Of a stretch of 46,890 nucleotides of DNA, positions 1-8,319 are shown in pieces (position 1 is the first letter of the stretch; every line of letters begins with the position of its first letter). The stretch comes from Xenophilus azovorans DSM 13620. GTDB lineage: Bacteria; Pseudomonadota; Gammaproteobacteria; Burkholderiales; Burkholderiaceae_C. Location: the NCBI RefSeq assembly GCF_000745855.1, contig NZ_JQKD01000041.1, positions 1-46,890 on the forward strand, written 5' to 3'. Below the pieces are notes generated by a model that worked only from the letters and a program-made list of their open reading frames with translations, searched no databases and was not told the DNA's origin. The translations under genes were made by a program, and so were the position numbers.

Positions 1-78
1 CACGCTTATCGGCTGTAACTTGTTAACGATCTCGGCAGAAACTTCCGCTTCCACCAAACTCCGCCGCGATCAGCGAAG
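1..78 (-). promoter_or_regulatory. 16S rRNA operon leader with boxA-like element (partial)
   Basis: Read on the minus strand, the first ~35 bases give GTTAACAAGTTACAGCCGAT followed by AAGCGTG. I recognise this as the conserved leader found just upstream of 16S rRNA in beta-proteobacteria, where a boxA-like CTTTAACA core recruits the Nus antitermination complex. Here the boxA-like part lies at about 19-33. Three strong promoters feed it from the right. The 16S gene itself should start just left of base 1 and is not in the window. Confidence 0.75.
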
Positions 79-84
79 CCTTAG

Positions 85-114
85 ATTATGACACGCTTTT
101 TGGAAGCCCGTCAA
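85..114 (-). promoter_or_regulatory. rRNA promoter, proximal copy
   Basis: On the minus strand the -35 TTGACG (109-114) and -10 CATAAT (85-90) are separated by 18 bp, close to the sigma-70 consensus. The discriminator and start region read roughly GGCTTCGCTGAT, matching the other two copies upstream. The predicted start is near base 78, feeding the 16S leader. Confidence 0.75.
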
Positions 115-194
115 ATTTTTGGCCTTCTTCAAGCCCTCAACTCATTCGAATCCGCCGCTTTCGCGCTTGCGGCCCCGAATCAGCCGAGCCAGCG

Positions 195-224
195 ATTATG
201 GCATCTTTTTCGATGCCCCGTCAA
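195..224 (-). promoter_or_regulatory. rRNA promoter, middle copy
   Basis: On the minus strand the -35 TTGACG (219-224) and -10 CATAAT (195-200) are 18 bp apart, exactly 110 bp upstream of the proximal copy. The two copies align without gaps over about 46 bp (roughly 70% identity by eye). The spacer contains a small hairpin, GGCATC/GATGCC. Confidence 0.75.
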
Positions 225-307
225 CTCGTTCCTCGTGGTGTCCAGTGGATCGAATCGGCGGCTTCGTCGCCCCCGGCTTTCCGCTTCCGCATTCAGCCGA
301 GCCCGCC

Positions 308-337
308 AGTATACATCGGTTGAAAGGCATCAGTCGA
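308..337 (-). promoter_or_regulatory. rRNA promoter, distal copy
   Basis: On the minus strand the -35 TCGACT (332-337) and -10 TATACT (308-313) are again 18 bp apart. The copy is followed by GGCTCGGCTGA, the same start-region motif as the middle copy. It is the weakest -35 of the three and about 113 bp upstream of the middle copy. Confidence 0.6.
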
Positions 338-428
338 CTGCGAGGATGCGGGTCATGCAGGCGGCCGCGCGGCGCGGCGACATCGACGATCGCACGGGCG
401 CGCCTCGCGCGCTCCGGATAATCGACGA

Positions 429-2318
429 ATGGCACTCATCACTTTGCTGGGCGCGCATCTCGCCTTTGGGCATGTCGCCTTGCTGGATGGCGCGGAGTTC
501 GCCCTGCTGGACAACGAACGCATCGGACTGATCGGGCGCAACGGCGCCGGCAAGTCGTCGCTGCTGCGCATCCTCGCGGGACTGGAGCAGCCCGACGACG
601 GGACGCTGCAACTGCGCACCGGACTTCGGACGACCTACGTCGCCCAGGAACCCGATCTCGCCCCGACCGCCACGGTCTTCGAGTCGGTGGCCGTCGGGCT
701 GTCGCAGGCGACGGCGCTGCGCGAACGCTATCTGGCGGCGGCCGAGGGCGAGGACCTGGATGCACTGCAGTCGGAGATCGAGGCGCTGGACGCCTGGCAC
801 TGGGAACAGCGCGTGGATGAGACGCTGCACCGGCTCGGCCTGGACGCGGCGGCCATGATCGGCTCCCTGTCCGGCGGTACGCGCAAGCGCGTGGCGCTGG
901 CGCAGGCGCTGGTGGCGCAGCCGGACGTGCTGCTGCTGGACGAACCGACCAACCACCTGGACCTGGATGCGATCGAGTGGCTGGAGCAGCTGCTGATCGA
1001 CTTCAGGGGCAGCGTGGTGGTGATCACGCACGACCGCGCCTTCCTCGACCGCATCGCCACGCGCATCGTCGAGCTGGACCGCGGGCAGCTGCGCTCCTAT
1101 CCGGGCAACTTCGCACAGTACCAGGCGCAGAAGGAGGAGCAACTGGCGCAGGAGGCGGTGATCCAGGCCAAGGCCGACAAGCTGCTGGCGCAGGAAGAGG
1201 TCTGGATCCGCAAGGGCGTGGAGGCCCGCCGCACGCGCAGCCAGAGCCGCGTGGCGCGGCTGGAGACACTGCGCCGCCAGCGCGCGCGGCGGCGCGAGGC
1301 GCTGGGCAGCGTGAAGATGGACGTGGCCAGCGGCCTGCCCACCGGCAAGATCGTGGCGGAGTTGCAGGGCGTCACCAAGTCCTATGGCGACCGCACCGTG
1401 GTGCGCGACTTCAGCGCGACGCTGCTGCGCGGCGACAAGATCGGGCTGGTCGGCCCCAACGGCGCGGGCAAGACCACGCTGCTGCGGCTGATCCTGGGCG
1501 AGACGGCGCCGGACAGCGGCACGGTGCGCCTGGGCACGAACCTGCAGGTGGCGTACTTCGACCAGATGCGCGCGGCGCTCGACCTGGACGCGACGCTGGA
1601 GGATTTCATCAGCCCCGGCAGCGAGTGGATCGAGATCGGCGCGCAGCGCAAGCACGTGAAGAGCTACCTGGGCGACTTCCTGTTCTCGCCGGCGCGCGCG
1701 CAGTCGCCGGTGCGCTCGCTCAGCGGCGGCGAGCGCAACCGGCTGCTGCTGGCGCGCCTGTTCGCCCGGCCGGCCAACGTGCTGGTGCTGGACGAGCCGA
1801 CCAACGACCTGGACATCGACACGCTGGAGCTGTTGGAGAACCTGCTGCAGGACTACGACGGCACCGTGTTCCTGGTCAGCCACGACCGCACCTTCCTCGA
1901 CAACGTGGTGACCAGCACCATCGCCTTCGAGGGCGAGGGCCGCTGGCGCGAGTACGAAGGCGGCGTGCAGGACTGGCTGGTCCAGTCGCGCCGCGCGCGC
2001 GAACTCGCCCAGGCCGCGGCGCCGCGCGCAGTCGCTGCATCGGCGCCGGCGCCAGCGGCCGCCGCAGCGCCGGCGGCGGCCTCGGCCAAACGCAAGCTCA
2101 GCTACAAGGAGCAGCGCGAGCTCGAGGCGCTGCCGGCGCGCATCGCCGAACTCGAGGCTGAGCAGAAGACGATCGCCGAGCAACTGGAGCGCGGCGGCGG
2201 CGCCCTGTACGGAGAAGACCCGGCGCGCGCCGCCGAGCTGGCCACGCGCCACGCGCAGATCGAGGAGGCGCTGATGACCGCCCTCGAACGCTGGGACGCC
2301 CTGGGCGCCATCGGTTGA
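429..2318 (+). CDS. uup: ABC-F family ATPase Uup
   Basis: A 629-residue protein with two ABC ATPase domains and no membrane segment, the layout of the ABC-F family of ribosome-associated translation factors. Domain 1 has Walker A GRNGAGKSS, signature LSGGTRKR and Walker B LLLDEPTNHLD. Domain 2 has GPNGAGKTT, LSGGERNR and LVLDEPTNDLD. An Ala/Pro-rich linker leads to a charged C-terminal coiled coil of about 75 residues, which is diagnostic for Uup rather than EttA. Uup is linked to tolerance of transposon excision and to ribosome or recombination-intermediate processing. The gene is transcribed away from the rRNA promoters. No clear Shine-Dalgarno precedes the ATG. The stop overlaps the early part of the next reading frame, so the two genes are probably cotranscribed. 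Confidence 0.93.
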   Translation: MALITLLGAHLAFGHVALLDGAEFALLDNERIGLIGRNGAGKSSLLRILAGLEQPDDGTLQLRTGLRTTYVAQEPDLAPTATVFESVAVGLSQATALRERYLAAAEGEDLDALQSEIEALDAWHWEQRVDETLHRLGLDAAAMIGSLSGGTRKRVALAQALVAQPDVLLLDEPTNHLDLDAIEWLEQLLIDFRGSVVVITHDRAFLDRIATRIVELDRGQLRSYPGNFAQYQAQKEEQLAQEAVIQAKADKLLAQEEVWIRKGVEARRTRSQSRVARLETLRRQRARRREALGSVKMDVASGLPTGKIVAELQGVTKSYGDRTVVRDFSATLLRGDKIGLVGPNGAGKTTLLRLILGETAPDSGTVRLGTNLQVAYFDQMRAALDLDATLEDFISPGSEWIEIGAQRKHVKSYLGDFLFSPARAQSPVRSLSGGERNRLLLARLFARPANVLVLDEPTNDLDIDTLELLENLLQDYDGTVFLVSHDRTFLDNVVTSTIAFEGEGRWREYEGGVQDWLVQSRRARELAQAAAPRAVAASAPAPAAAAAPAAASAKRKLSYKEQRELEALPARIAELEAEQKTIAEQLERGGGALYGEDPARAAELATRHAQIEEALMTALERWDALGAIG

Positions 2319-2335
2319 CCGAGCCTCACGCCATC

Positions 2336-4036
2336 ATGCACCCGCGCATCCTCCTGGACCGCCTGTCCACCGCCTTCGGCCAAGCGGGCATCCTCGGCGC
2401 ACTGTTGCTCGGCCTCACCGCATGCGCCCAGCTGCCGCAGGACGTGCCGCGCCCGCCCTCCCGCGCCCTGGCCTCGCCCGAAGGCACACCGCTGGGCACC
2501 CTGGTGCAGCAGCGCCGGCGCGACGCCGGCGCGCGCAGCGCCTCCGGCTTCCTGCTGCTGGAAGGGCCACAGAGCGCCTACGGCAGCCGGCTGGCGCTCG
2601 TCGACGCGGCCCGGAAAACGCTGGACCTGCAGTACTACGCCATCCACGCCGACGCCAGCACGGCCCGCCTGATGCGCGCGGTGCGCGAGGCCGCCGCGCG
2701 CGGCGTGCGGGTGCGCATCCTGCTCGACGACTTCCACAGCACCGGGCGCAACGCGCTGGTGCTGCGCCTGGCCTTCGAGCCGAACATCGAGATCCGCCTG
2801 TTCAACCCGCTGGCGGGCGCGCGCGCCTCCGCGCTCGGGCGGGTCGTCAGCTCGCTGGGCGACGCCGGGCGCATCCAGCAGCGCATGCACAACAAGCTGT
2901 TCATCGCCGACAACGCGATGGGCATCACCGGCGGGCGCAACCTGGGCGACGCCTACTTCGGCCACGGCGACGCAGGCAACTTCGTCGACCTGGACGTGCT
3001 GGCCTCCGGCGAGGTGGTCAAGGAGCTGTCGCGCAGCTTCGACACCTACTGGAACAACGAGCGCGCCTATCCGGTGCAGTCGCTCGTCTCGCGCGAGGCG
3101 CTGGACAGGCTGCGCGACGAAGTGCGCGCCGAGCGTGAGCGCCGCGACGGCGCCGCGAACGCCCCGCAGCCGCCGGACGGCGAGCCGCGCCCCGTGGACG
3201 GCGCGGACCGCGCGCAGGCGGCGGCGCGGCGCGCGGCGGTGTGGAACCAGCAGCCGATGGACCTGGCGGCGCAGCCCTTCGTCTGGGCACCGGCCGCGAT
3301 GATGGTGGACCGGCCGGCCAAGATCCCGGCCGACGAACAGGGCGCCGGCACGGCCCCGGCCGCGCCGCCCTCGGCGCAGGGCGAGGTGGCCGCCGGCGAG
3401 ACGGTGGTCGACGGCCTGCTGCAGTTGATCGGCCAGGCGCGCGGCGATCTGCTCATCATCTCGCCCTACTTCGTGCCCGGCCCGGACATGATGAAGGCCT
3501 TCGCCGACGCGGTGCGGCGCGGCGTGCGGGTGCGCGTGCTGACGAACTCGCTGGCCTCCAACGACGCTCCGATCGCGCACGTGGGCTATGCCCGGCACCG
3601 CGAGGCGCTGCTGGACGTCGGCGTCGCGCTCTACGAGATGCGCAGCGAGCAGGCCACGGTGGGCAGCGCGCTGGGCGCCTCGGGCGCGAGCGTGACGGGC
3701 GGCTCGCGCGCCATGCTGCACTCCAAGGTGCTGGTGGTGGACGGGCGCCTGCTGGTGGTCGGCTCGATGAACCTGGACCTGCGCTCGCAGAAGCAGAACA
3801 CCGAGGTCGCCCTGCTGATCCGCAGCCCGCAGTTGTCGAAGCAGGCGACGCAGTCGATCGAGACGGCGCTGCGCGAGGGCGCCTGGCACGTCGAGCGCAC
3901 CGACGGCGGCGCCCTGGTCTGGCGCGCGCCGCAGGGCAGCGGGCTGGAGGACGCGCGCCGCGAGCCCGACGCCAGCCTGGGCCTTCGGCTGCTGCTGCAG
4001 TTGATCGGGCCGCTGGCGCCGGACGAGATGCTCTGA
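2336..4036 (+). CDS. Phospholipase D-family lipoprotein (cardiolipin synthase-like)
   Basis: A 566-residue predicted lipoprotein. The chosen ATG gives a short basic start, a hydrophobic stretch and the lipobox LTAC. A TTG 21 bases earlier overlaps the uup stop but would spoil the signal peptide. Two HKD motifs define two phospholipase D half-domains: HNKLFIADNAMGITGGRN near residue 185 and HSKVLVVDGRLLVVGSMN near residue 460. These enzymes transfer phosphatidyl groups (cardiolipin synthase ClsC type) or hydrolyse phospholipids. A lipid anchor with two intact HKD sites fits a periplasm-facing enzyme. About 90 Ala/Arg/Pro-rich residues separate the halves. The exact reaction cannot be told from sequence. 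Confidence 0.85.
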   Translation: MHPRILLDRLSTAFGQAGILGALLLGLTACAQLPQDVPRPPSRALASPEGTPLGTLVQQRRRDAGARSASGFLLLEGPQSAYGSRLALVDAARKTLDLQYYAIHADASTARLMRAVREAAARGVRVRILLDDFHSTGRNALVLRLAFEPNIEIRLFNPLAGARASALGRVVSSLGDAGRIQQRMHNKLFIADNAMGITGGRNLGDAYFGHGDAGNFVDLDVLASGEVVKELSRSFDTYWNNERAYPVQSLVSREALDRLRDEVRAERERRDGAANAPQPPDGEPRPVDGADRAQAAARRAAVWNQQPMDLAAQPFVWAPAAMMVDRPAKIPADEQGAGTAPAAPPSAQGEVAAGETVVDGLLQLIGQARGDLLIISPYFVPGPDMMKAFADAVRRGVRVRVLTNSLASNDAPIAHVGYARHREALLDVGVALYEMRSEQATVGSALGASGASVTGGSRAMLHSKVLVVDGRLLVVGSMNLDLRSQKQNTEVALLIRSPQLSKQATQSIETALREGAWHVERTDGGALVWRAPQGSGLEDARREPDASLGLRLLLQLIGPLAPDEML

Positions 4037-4049
4037 ACGCCGGCGAGGC

Positions 4050-5021
4050 CTATTCGGGCTGGATGCCGGCCGCCTTCACGATGCGTCCCCACTTCTGCGC
4101 CTCGCCCGCCTGGAACTTCGCCAGTTCGTCCGGCGTGGTGGTGAACACCTCGGTGCCGGTGGGCGCGTAGAAGGCGGTGCGGGCCGATTCGCTGCGCGCC
4201 GCGCGCGAGAGCAGCTCGTTCAACCGCCCGACCACCTCCGGCGGCGTGCCGGCCGGCGCGTAGGCGGCGAACCAGTAGCCCATCTCGTAGCCCTTGACGC
4301 CGGCCTCCGCGATGGTCGGCACCTCGGGCGCGAGCGGCGAGCGGCTGGCGCCGGACATGCCCAGCGCGCGCAGCTTGCCCGCCTTCACCTGCGGCAGCCC
4401 GGTGGCGGTGTCGGTGATCATCATGTGGATCTGGCCGCCCAGCAGGTCGGTGACGGCCAGGGTGTTGCTCTTGTAGGGCACGTGCAGCAGCTTGATGTCC
4501 GCCATCTGCTGCAGCAGTTCGCCCGCCATGCGGCTGGACGAGCTGCCGCTGCCGAAGCTGTACTTGCCCGGCTCCTTCTTCGCCAGCGCGATGAACTCGG
4601 CCACCGTCTTCGCGGGGAAGTCCGGCGTCACCACCATCACCTGCCCACCCTTGCCCAGGCCGGTGAGGGGCGCGAAGTCCTTCACCGGGTCGTAGGGCAG
4701 CTTCTTGTACAGGTGCTCGTTGGCCGCATGCGTGGTGTTGGTGGTGATGAGCACGGTGTAGCCGTCGGGCGCCGCCTTGGCCGCCTGCTGCGAGGCGATG
4801 AAGCCGCTGGCGCCGGGCTTGTTGTCGATCACCACGGACTGCTTCGTCTCCGCCGTGACGGCATTGCCCAGCGCGCGGGCGATCTGGTCGGTGGCCGTGC
4901 CGGCCGCGAAGGGCACGACGAAGGTGATGGGCTTGGCGGGAAAGCCCTGCGCGCCGGCGGATGCGGCGGCGAAGGCCAGGGCCGCGAACGCTGCGCGGGC
5001 CAGGAAGCGATGGCGTGTCAT
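4050..5021 (-). CDS. Bug/TctC-family tripartite tricarboxylate transporter substrate-binding protein
   Basis: A 323-residue periplasmic binding protein with a Sec signal peptide (cleavage near ASAGAQG). It carries the family N-terminal signature KPITFVVPFAAGTATDQIAR and the motif NKPGASGFIASQQAAKAAPDG. Bug proteins bind small carboxylates and are hugely expanded in Burkholderiales, usually as orphans; no TctA/TctB membrane partners are visible here. A good Shine-Dalgarno (AAGGAGA) precedes the ATG. It is the last gene of a leftward trio with the AtuA-like genes, 46 bp downstream of the small partner, so its ligand may be the substrate or a precursor of that pathway (inference). Confidence 0.9.
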   Translation of the reverse strand: MTRHRFLARAAFAALAFAAASAGAQGFPAKPITFVVPFAAGTATDQIARALGNAVTAETKQSVVIDNKPGASGFIASQQAAKAAPDGYTVLITTNTTHAANEHLYKKLPYDPVKDFAPLTGLGKGGQVMVVTPDFPAKTVAEFIALAKKEPGKYSFGSGSSSSRMAGELLQQMADIKLLHVPYKSNTLAVTDLLGGQIHMMITDTATGLPQVKAGKLRALGMSGASRSPLAPEVPTIAEAGVKGYEMGYWFAAYAPAGTPPEVVGRLNELLSRAARSESARTAFYAPTGTEVFTTTPDELAKFQAGEAQKWGRIVKAAGIQPE

Positions 5022-5067
5022 GGGTGCTTGTCTCCTTGGTTTGAAGCGGAAGAAAAAGAAGGACGGA

Positions 5068-5424
5068 TCACGCGGGCCCGGCCAGCCGGTGCGCCAGCGC
5101 CTGCGGCACCTCGACCTCGAGCGCCAGCAGCAGGTACGACAGCGCCTTGCCGTGGGTGTCGAGGTTCAGCGCGTCGTTGACGCCGCCGTCCAGCACGTCG
5201 TCGATCACGAAGTTCATCGCATGCAGCCTGGGCAGCAGGAAGCGCTGCACCCGCGAAGGCCGGCGGTGCGCGAACTGTGCCGCCACGCGCTCGGGGGTGA
5301 CCTGCTCGACCAGCAGCGGCCACAGGTCCGGGTGCCAGGCGATGACGCTGATGTTGGAGCGGTTGCCCTTGTCGCCGGTGCGGCCGTGGGCCAGGCGGTC
5401 CAGCGGGACGCGCAGCATGGTCAT
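5068..5424 (-). CDS. Small AtuA-like (ferredoxin-fold) protein
   Basis: A 118-residue protein beginning MTMLRVPLDRLAHGRTGDKG. The motif HGRTGDKGNRSNISVIAW is typical of the small AtuA-like domain that is either fused to the C-terminus of DUF1446 (AtuA) proteins or encoded next to them. Its ATG overlaps the stop of the upstream DUF1446 gene in an ATGA arrangement, implying translational coupling and probably a complex. AtuA-type proteins belong to acyclic terpene utilisation clusters, but the biochemical role of this domain is not established. No carboxylase genes typical of that pathway are nearby, so the true substrate is unknown. Confidence 0.8.
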   Translation of the reverse strand: MTMLRVPLDRLAHGRTGDKGNRSNISVIAWHPDLWPLLVEQVTPERVAAQFAHRRPSRVQRFLLPRLHAMNFVIDDVLDGGVNDALNLDTHGKALSYLLLALEVEVPQALAHRLAGPA

Positions 5425-6809
5425 GCGGTGCCCTCCACGATTTCGAAGCGCGTGGGCACCGCCTCGCGCGGCAGCAGGCACGAGACGGTGTTCAGCCGCG
5501 GCGTGAGCGAGGTGCGCACGCCGCCGCCGCCCGCCGGGCCGCACGTGTAGAGCGCCATGACCTCGCGGCCGACCCGCTCGGCTTGGCCGCGCTCGGCGTG
5601 GGCCGCGGCCGCGCGCAGCCGCACGTCGCGCGCATCGCCCGGCGGCGATGCCGCCAGCAGCCGGCCCGCATCGTCCGCGAACAGGCTCAGGGCGCCGACC
5701 AGGTCGATGCGCGGCGCCAGGCCGTGGAGGCGCTTGCGCAGGATGTCGGCCGCCAGGCGCGCGCGCGCCTCGGCCCGCGCGCCGGCATAGGAGATCTCCG
5801 CCTCGGCCAGCCAGCCGCCCTCGTGGCACACGTTGACCTTGTAGGCCGACGGCCGCGGGTGGCCGCGCACGCCGGCCAGGCGCACCCGGTCGGGGCCGAT
5901 GCGCGTCACCTCGGCCTCGCCGATGTCGGCCGTCACGTCGGGCGTGAGGTAGGCGGCCGGGTCGTGCACCTCGTAGAGCAACTGCTCCTTCACCGTGGCC
6001 TCGCTCACCAGGCCACCGGGCGCCTCGGCCTTGCCGATCACCACGCCGCCGTCGGCGTCGATCTCGGCGATGGGAAAGCCGATCGCCTCCGGCGCCGGCA
6101 CGTCCTTGAAGCCCGGGTCGGCGAAGTAGCCGCCGCAGACCTGGGCCCCGCACTCCAGCAGGTGGCCGGCCATGGTGGCGCGAGCCAGCCGGTCCCAGTC
6201 GTCGTCGGCCCAGCCGAAGTGGGCCAGCGCCGGGCCCACCGCCAGCGACGGGTCGGCCACCCGGCCGCAGACCACGATCTGCGCGCCGGCGCGCAGGGCG
6301 GCGGCGATGGGCCCGGCGCCGATGTAGGCATTGGCGCTCACGATGCGCAGCCCGTCCAGGGCCGGCCCGAGCGTGCGGCCGAGCCGTTCGCGCTGCGCGG
6401 GCGAGGCGAGTTCGTCGCCCTCCACCACGGCGATGGGCGGCACGGCGCAGCCCAGTTCGCGCGCCATGCGGGCGATGTGCCTCGCGGCAGCGCGCGGGTG
6501 GGCGGCGCCGAAGTTGCTCACGATGCGGATGCCGTGCGCGAGGCAGCGCGCCAGCACCGGCCGCAGCATGGCGTCCAGCAGCGGCTCGTAGCCGGCCTCG
6601 GGGTCGGCGCGGCGGCGCAGTTGGGCCAGTGCCAGCGTGCGCTCGGCCAGGGTCTCGAAGATCAGGAAGGCGCGCTGGCCGGGGGGCGCATCCGGCGCCG
6701 TCAGCCGCGCGATCAGCGTGTCCACCACCGGGCCGGCAGCGTCGGTGCGGTCGCCGGAGAAGCCGGCGGCGCAGCCGATCAGCAAGGGGGCGGGAAGGGG
6801 CGGTGCCAT
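5421..6809 (-). CDS. Acyclic terpene utilisation AtuA-family protein (DUF1446)
   Basis: A 462-residue cytoplasmic protein. The start MAPPLPAPLLIGCAAGFSGD gives the canonical DUF1446 N-terminus; an in-frame ATG 102 bases upstream would run through the divergent promoter region and is rejected. Typical family segments include NFGAAHPRAAARHIARMARE, VVCGRVADPSLAVGPALAHF and ECGAQVCGGYFADPGFKDV. AtuA family members are needed for citronellol/geraniol catabolism in Pseudomonas, but many homologues lie outside such clusters and their reaction is undefined. Here it leads an operon with the small AtuA-like protein and a Bug binding protein, divergent from a LysR gene that probably controls all three. 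Confidence 0.85.
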   Translation of the reverse strand: MAPPLPAPLLIGCAAGFSGDRTDAAGPVVDTLIARLTAPDAPPGQRAFLIFETLAERTLALAQLRRRADPEAGYEPLLDAMLRPVLARCLAHGIRIVSNFGAAHPRAAARHIARMARELGCAVPPIAVVEGDELASPAQRERLGRTLGPALDGLRIVSANAYIGAGPIAAALRAGAQIVVCGRVADPSLAVGPALAHFGWADDDWDRLARATMAGHLLECGAQVCGGYFADPGFKDVPAPEAIGFPIAEIDADGGVVIGKAEAPGGLVSEATVKEQLLYEVHDPAAYLTPDVTADIGEAEVTRIGPDRVRLAGVRGHPRPSAYKVNVCHEGGWLAEAEISYAGARAEARARLAADILRKRLHGLAPRIDLVGALSLFADDAGRLLAASPPGDARDVRLRAAAAHAERGQAERVGREVMALYTCGPAGGGGVRTSLTPRLNTVSCLLPREAVPTRFEIVEGTA

Positions 6810-6866
6810 GTCTGCGCGTCTCTCGTTTGCGAGAGGCACTGTAGGCACCGCACCTTCATCCGTAAA

Positions 6867-6891
6867 ATCGAAAGTTCGGATCGATTGATCC
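6867..6891. promoter_or_regulatory. Candidate LysR-type operator between the AtuA operon and its regulator
   Basis: The 95-bp divergent intergenic region holds ATC-N9-GAT at 6867-6881, which contains the LysR-type T-N11-A spacing. An overlapping inverted repeat GGATC-GATT-GATCC lies at 6878-6891, just upstream of the LysR start codon. The position fits autoregulation plus control of the leftward operon. Assignment is by pattern only. Confidence 0.45.
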
Positions 6892-6904
6892 GCATGGCAA
6901 ATCA

Positions 6905-7849
6905 ATGGCAACGCCCGACCTCTCGACGCGCGCGATGCGCGCCTTCCTCACGCTGGCCGAGCTGCGCAACTTCACGCGCGCGGCGCAGGCCACGCACCTG
7001 TCGCAGCCGGCCTTCAGCGCGCTGATCCGGTCGCTGGAGGACGCGGTGGGCGCGCGCCTGTTCGACCGCAACACGCGCAACGTGCAGCTCACGCCGGAGG
7101 GGCGCCTGTTCGAGCCCTCGGCCCGCCAGCTCCTGGCCGACACGGCCCGCGCGCTGGGCGACCTGGCCGACCACGTGGAGCGCCGCAAGGGCCACGTGCA
7201 CGTGGCCGCGCTGCCCTCGCTGGCCGCCGGCTGGCTGCCCGCCCTCTTCGCCGACTACCGCGCCGCCTGGCCGGGGGTGACGCTGGCGCTGTCGGACCTG
7301 CTCTCGGACGCCTGCATTGACCTTGTGCGCGGCGGCCGGGCCGACTTCGCGCTGGCGGCCGCCGGCCTGCGCGCCGCCGATTCGGCCGGGCTGCACACGC
7401 GCGTGCTGGGCACGGACCGCTTCCACCTGGTGTGCCGCGCCGACCATCTCCTGGCATCGGAAGCCCGCCTCACCCTGCGCAAGCTGGCGCCCTGGCCTTT
7501 CATCCACATGACGCGCAACAGCAGCGTGCGCCAGGCGCTCGAGGCGGCCCTGCACCCGCTGCAGATGAACACGCTGCTGGAGGTGGAGCAGCTCGCCACG
7601 GTGATGGGCATGGTCGAGGCCGGCCTCGGCATCAGCGTGGTGCCCACGCTGACGCTCTACCAGTTCCGCCGCGAGACGATCGCCACCCGGGCGCTGCCGC
7701 TGCCGCAGTTGCGCCGGCGGATCCTGCTGGTGCGGCGGCGCGAGGGCAGCCTGTCGGCGGCGGCGCAGGCGCTGCACGACATGGTGGTGCAGCGCTTCGA
7801 CGCGCCGCCGCAGGCGCAGGCCGGCAGAAAGCGCCGGGCGCAGGGTTGA
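6905..7849 (+). CDS. LysR-family transcriptional regulator
   Basis: A 314-residue LysR-type regulator. The N-terminal winged helix-turn-helix spans about residues 8-65 (FLTLAELRNFTRAAQATHLS, then LFDRNTRNVQLTPEG), followed by a periplasmic-binding-protein-like effector domain. It is divergent from the AtuA-like operon across 95 bp with a LysR-type palindrome, so it most likely regulates that operon with a pathway intermediate as coinducer (inference). The C-terminal 25 residues are basic and look unstructured. Confidence 0.9.
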   Translation: MATPDLSTRAMRAFLTLAELRNFTRAAQATHLSQPAFSALIRSLEDAVGARLFDRNTRNVQLTPEGRLFEPSARQLLADTARALGDLADHVERRKGHVHVAALPSLAAGWLPALFADYRAAWPGVTLALSDLLSDACIDLVRGGRADFALAAAGLRAADSAGLHTRVLGTDRFHLVCRADHLLASEARLTLRKLAPWPFIHMTRNSSVRQALEAALHPLQMNTLLEVEQLATVMGMVEAGLGISVVPTLTLYQFRRETIATRALPLPQLRRRILLVRRREGSLSAAAQALHDMVVQRFDAPPQAQAGRKRRAQG

Positions 7850-7868
7850 GTGGCAGGTCGCTCCACCA

Positions 7869-8297
7869 TCACCGTTCGGGCTGAGCCTGTCGAAGCCCCG
7901 CGCGGCGCTTCGTCCAACGCCGCCCATCGACGGAGCGGTAGGTGCCGCCCGTCGCGCAACAGCCGCCCGCGCCCAGCGCCTGGCGGCCGAGGACGGCGAC
8001 CACCGCCCCCGGCTCGGCGCGCAGCGACTGGCGCTCGCAGCCGGTGAAGAAGGGATAGGGCTCCGGCGCCAGCACGCGGGTGCCGTGCAGCGCGCCGCGC
8101 GCATCGTGCTCGACGCGGAAGACCTCGCAGTCGTGCACGATGAGGTGCACCGGCTGCCCGGCCAGCACGCCGCGGAACACGTGCTCCGGCGGCGCTTCCC
8201 GCAGCGCCTGCGCCATCTCGGACTCGGGCGGCGCGCGGTCGCAGCCCGCCAGCGCGAACGCCGGCAGCAGCAGCGCGCCCAGGAAGCGCGGCCTCAT
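7869..8297 (-). CDS. Hypothetical lipoprotein with repeat-derived C-terminus
   Basis: A 142-residue predicted lipoprotein with a classical signal peptide and lipobox (LALAGC). The mature part has several cysteines (VHDCEVF, FTGCER, GAGGCC) and no family that I recognise. It starts 22 bp after the stop of the MocR regulator gene on the same strand and may be cotranscribed with it. The last residues, roughly GLRQAQPER, are encoded by an element at 7873-7896 that resembles a dispersed intergenic repeat. The original C-terminus may therefore have been overwritten or extended. Confidence 0.65.
   Translation of the reverse strand: MRPRFLGALLLPAFALAGCDRAPPESEMAQALREAPPEHVFRGVLAGQPVHLIVHDCEVFRVEHDARGALHGTRVLAPEPYPFFTGCERQSLRAEPGAVVAVLGRQALGAGGCCATGGTYRSVDGRRWTKRRAGLRQAQPER
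7873..7896. repeat. Dispersed intergenic repeat-like element
   Basis: The sequence begins CGTTCGGGCTGAGCCTGT and continues into CGAAGC. From memory this matches a short repeat scattered in many copies through Comamonadaceae and other proteobacterial genomes. It lies between convergent genes and encodes the last residues of the lipoprotein on the minus strand. Only one convincing copy is in this window, so its repeat status rests on recollection. Confidence 0.5.
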
Positions 8298-8319
8298 GCC
8301 TCGGCCGTTTCCGCGCCGG

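Noticed and set aside
88-531. Short open frames on both strands over 88-531
   Set aside because: They run through the tandem rRNA promoters, show no recognisable motif and have no convincing ribosome-binding site.
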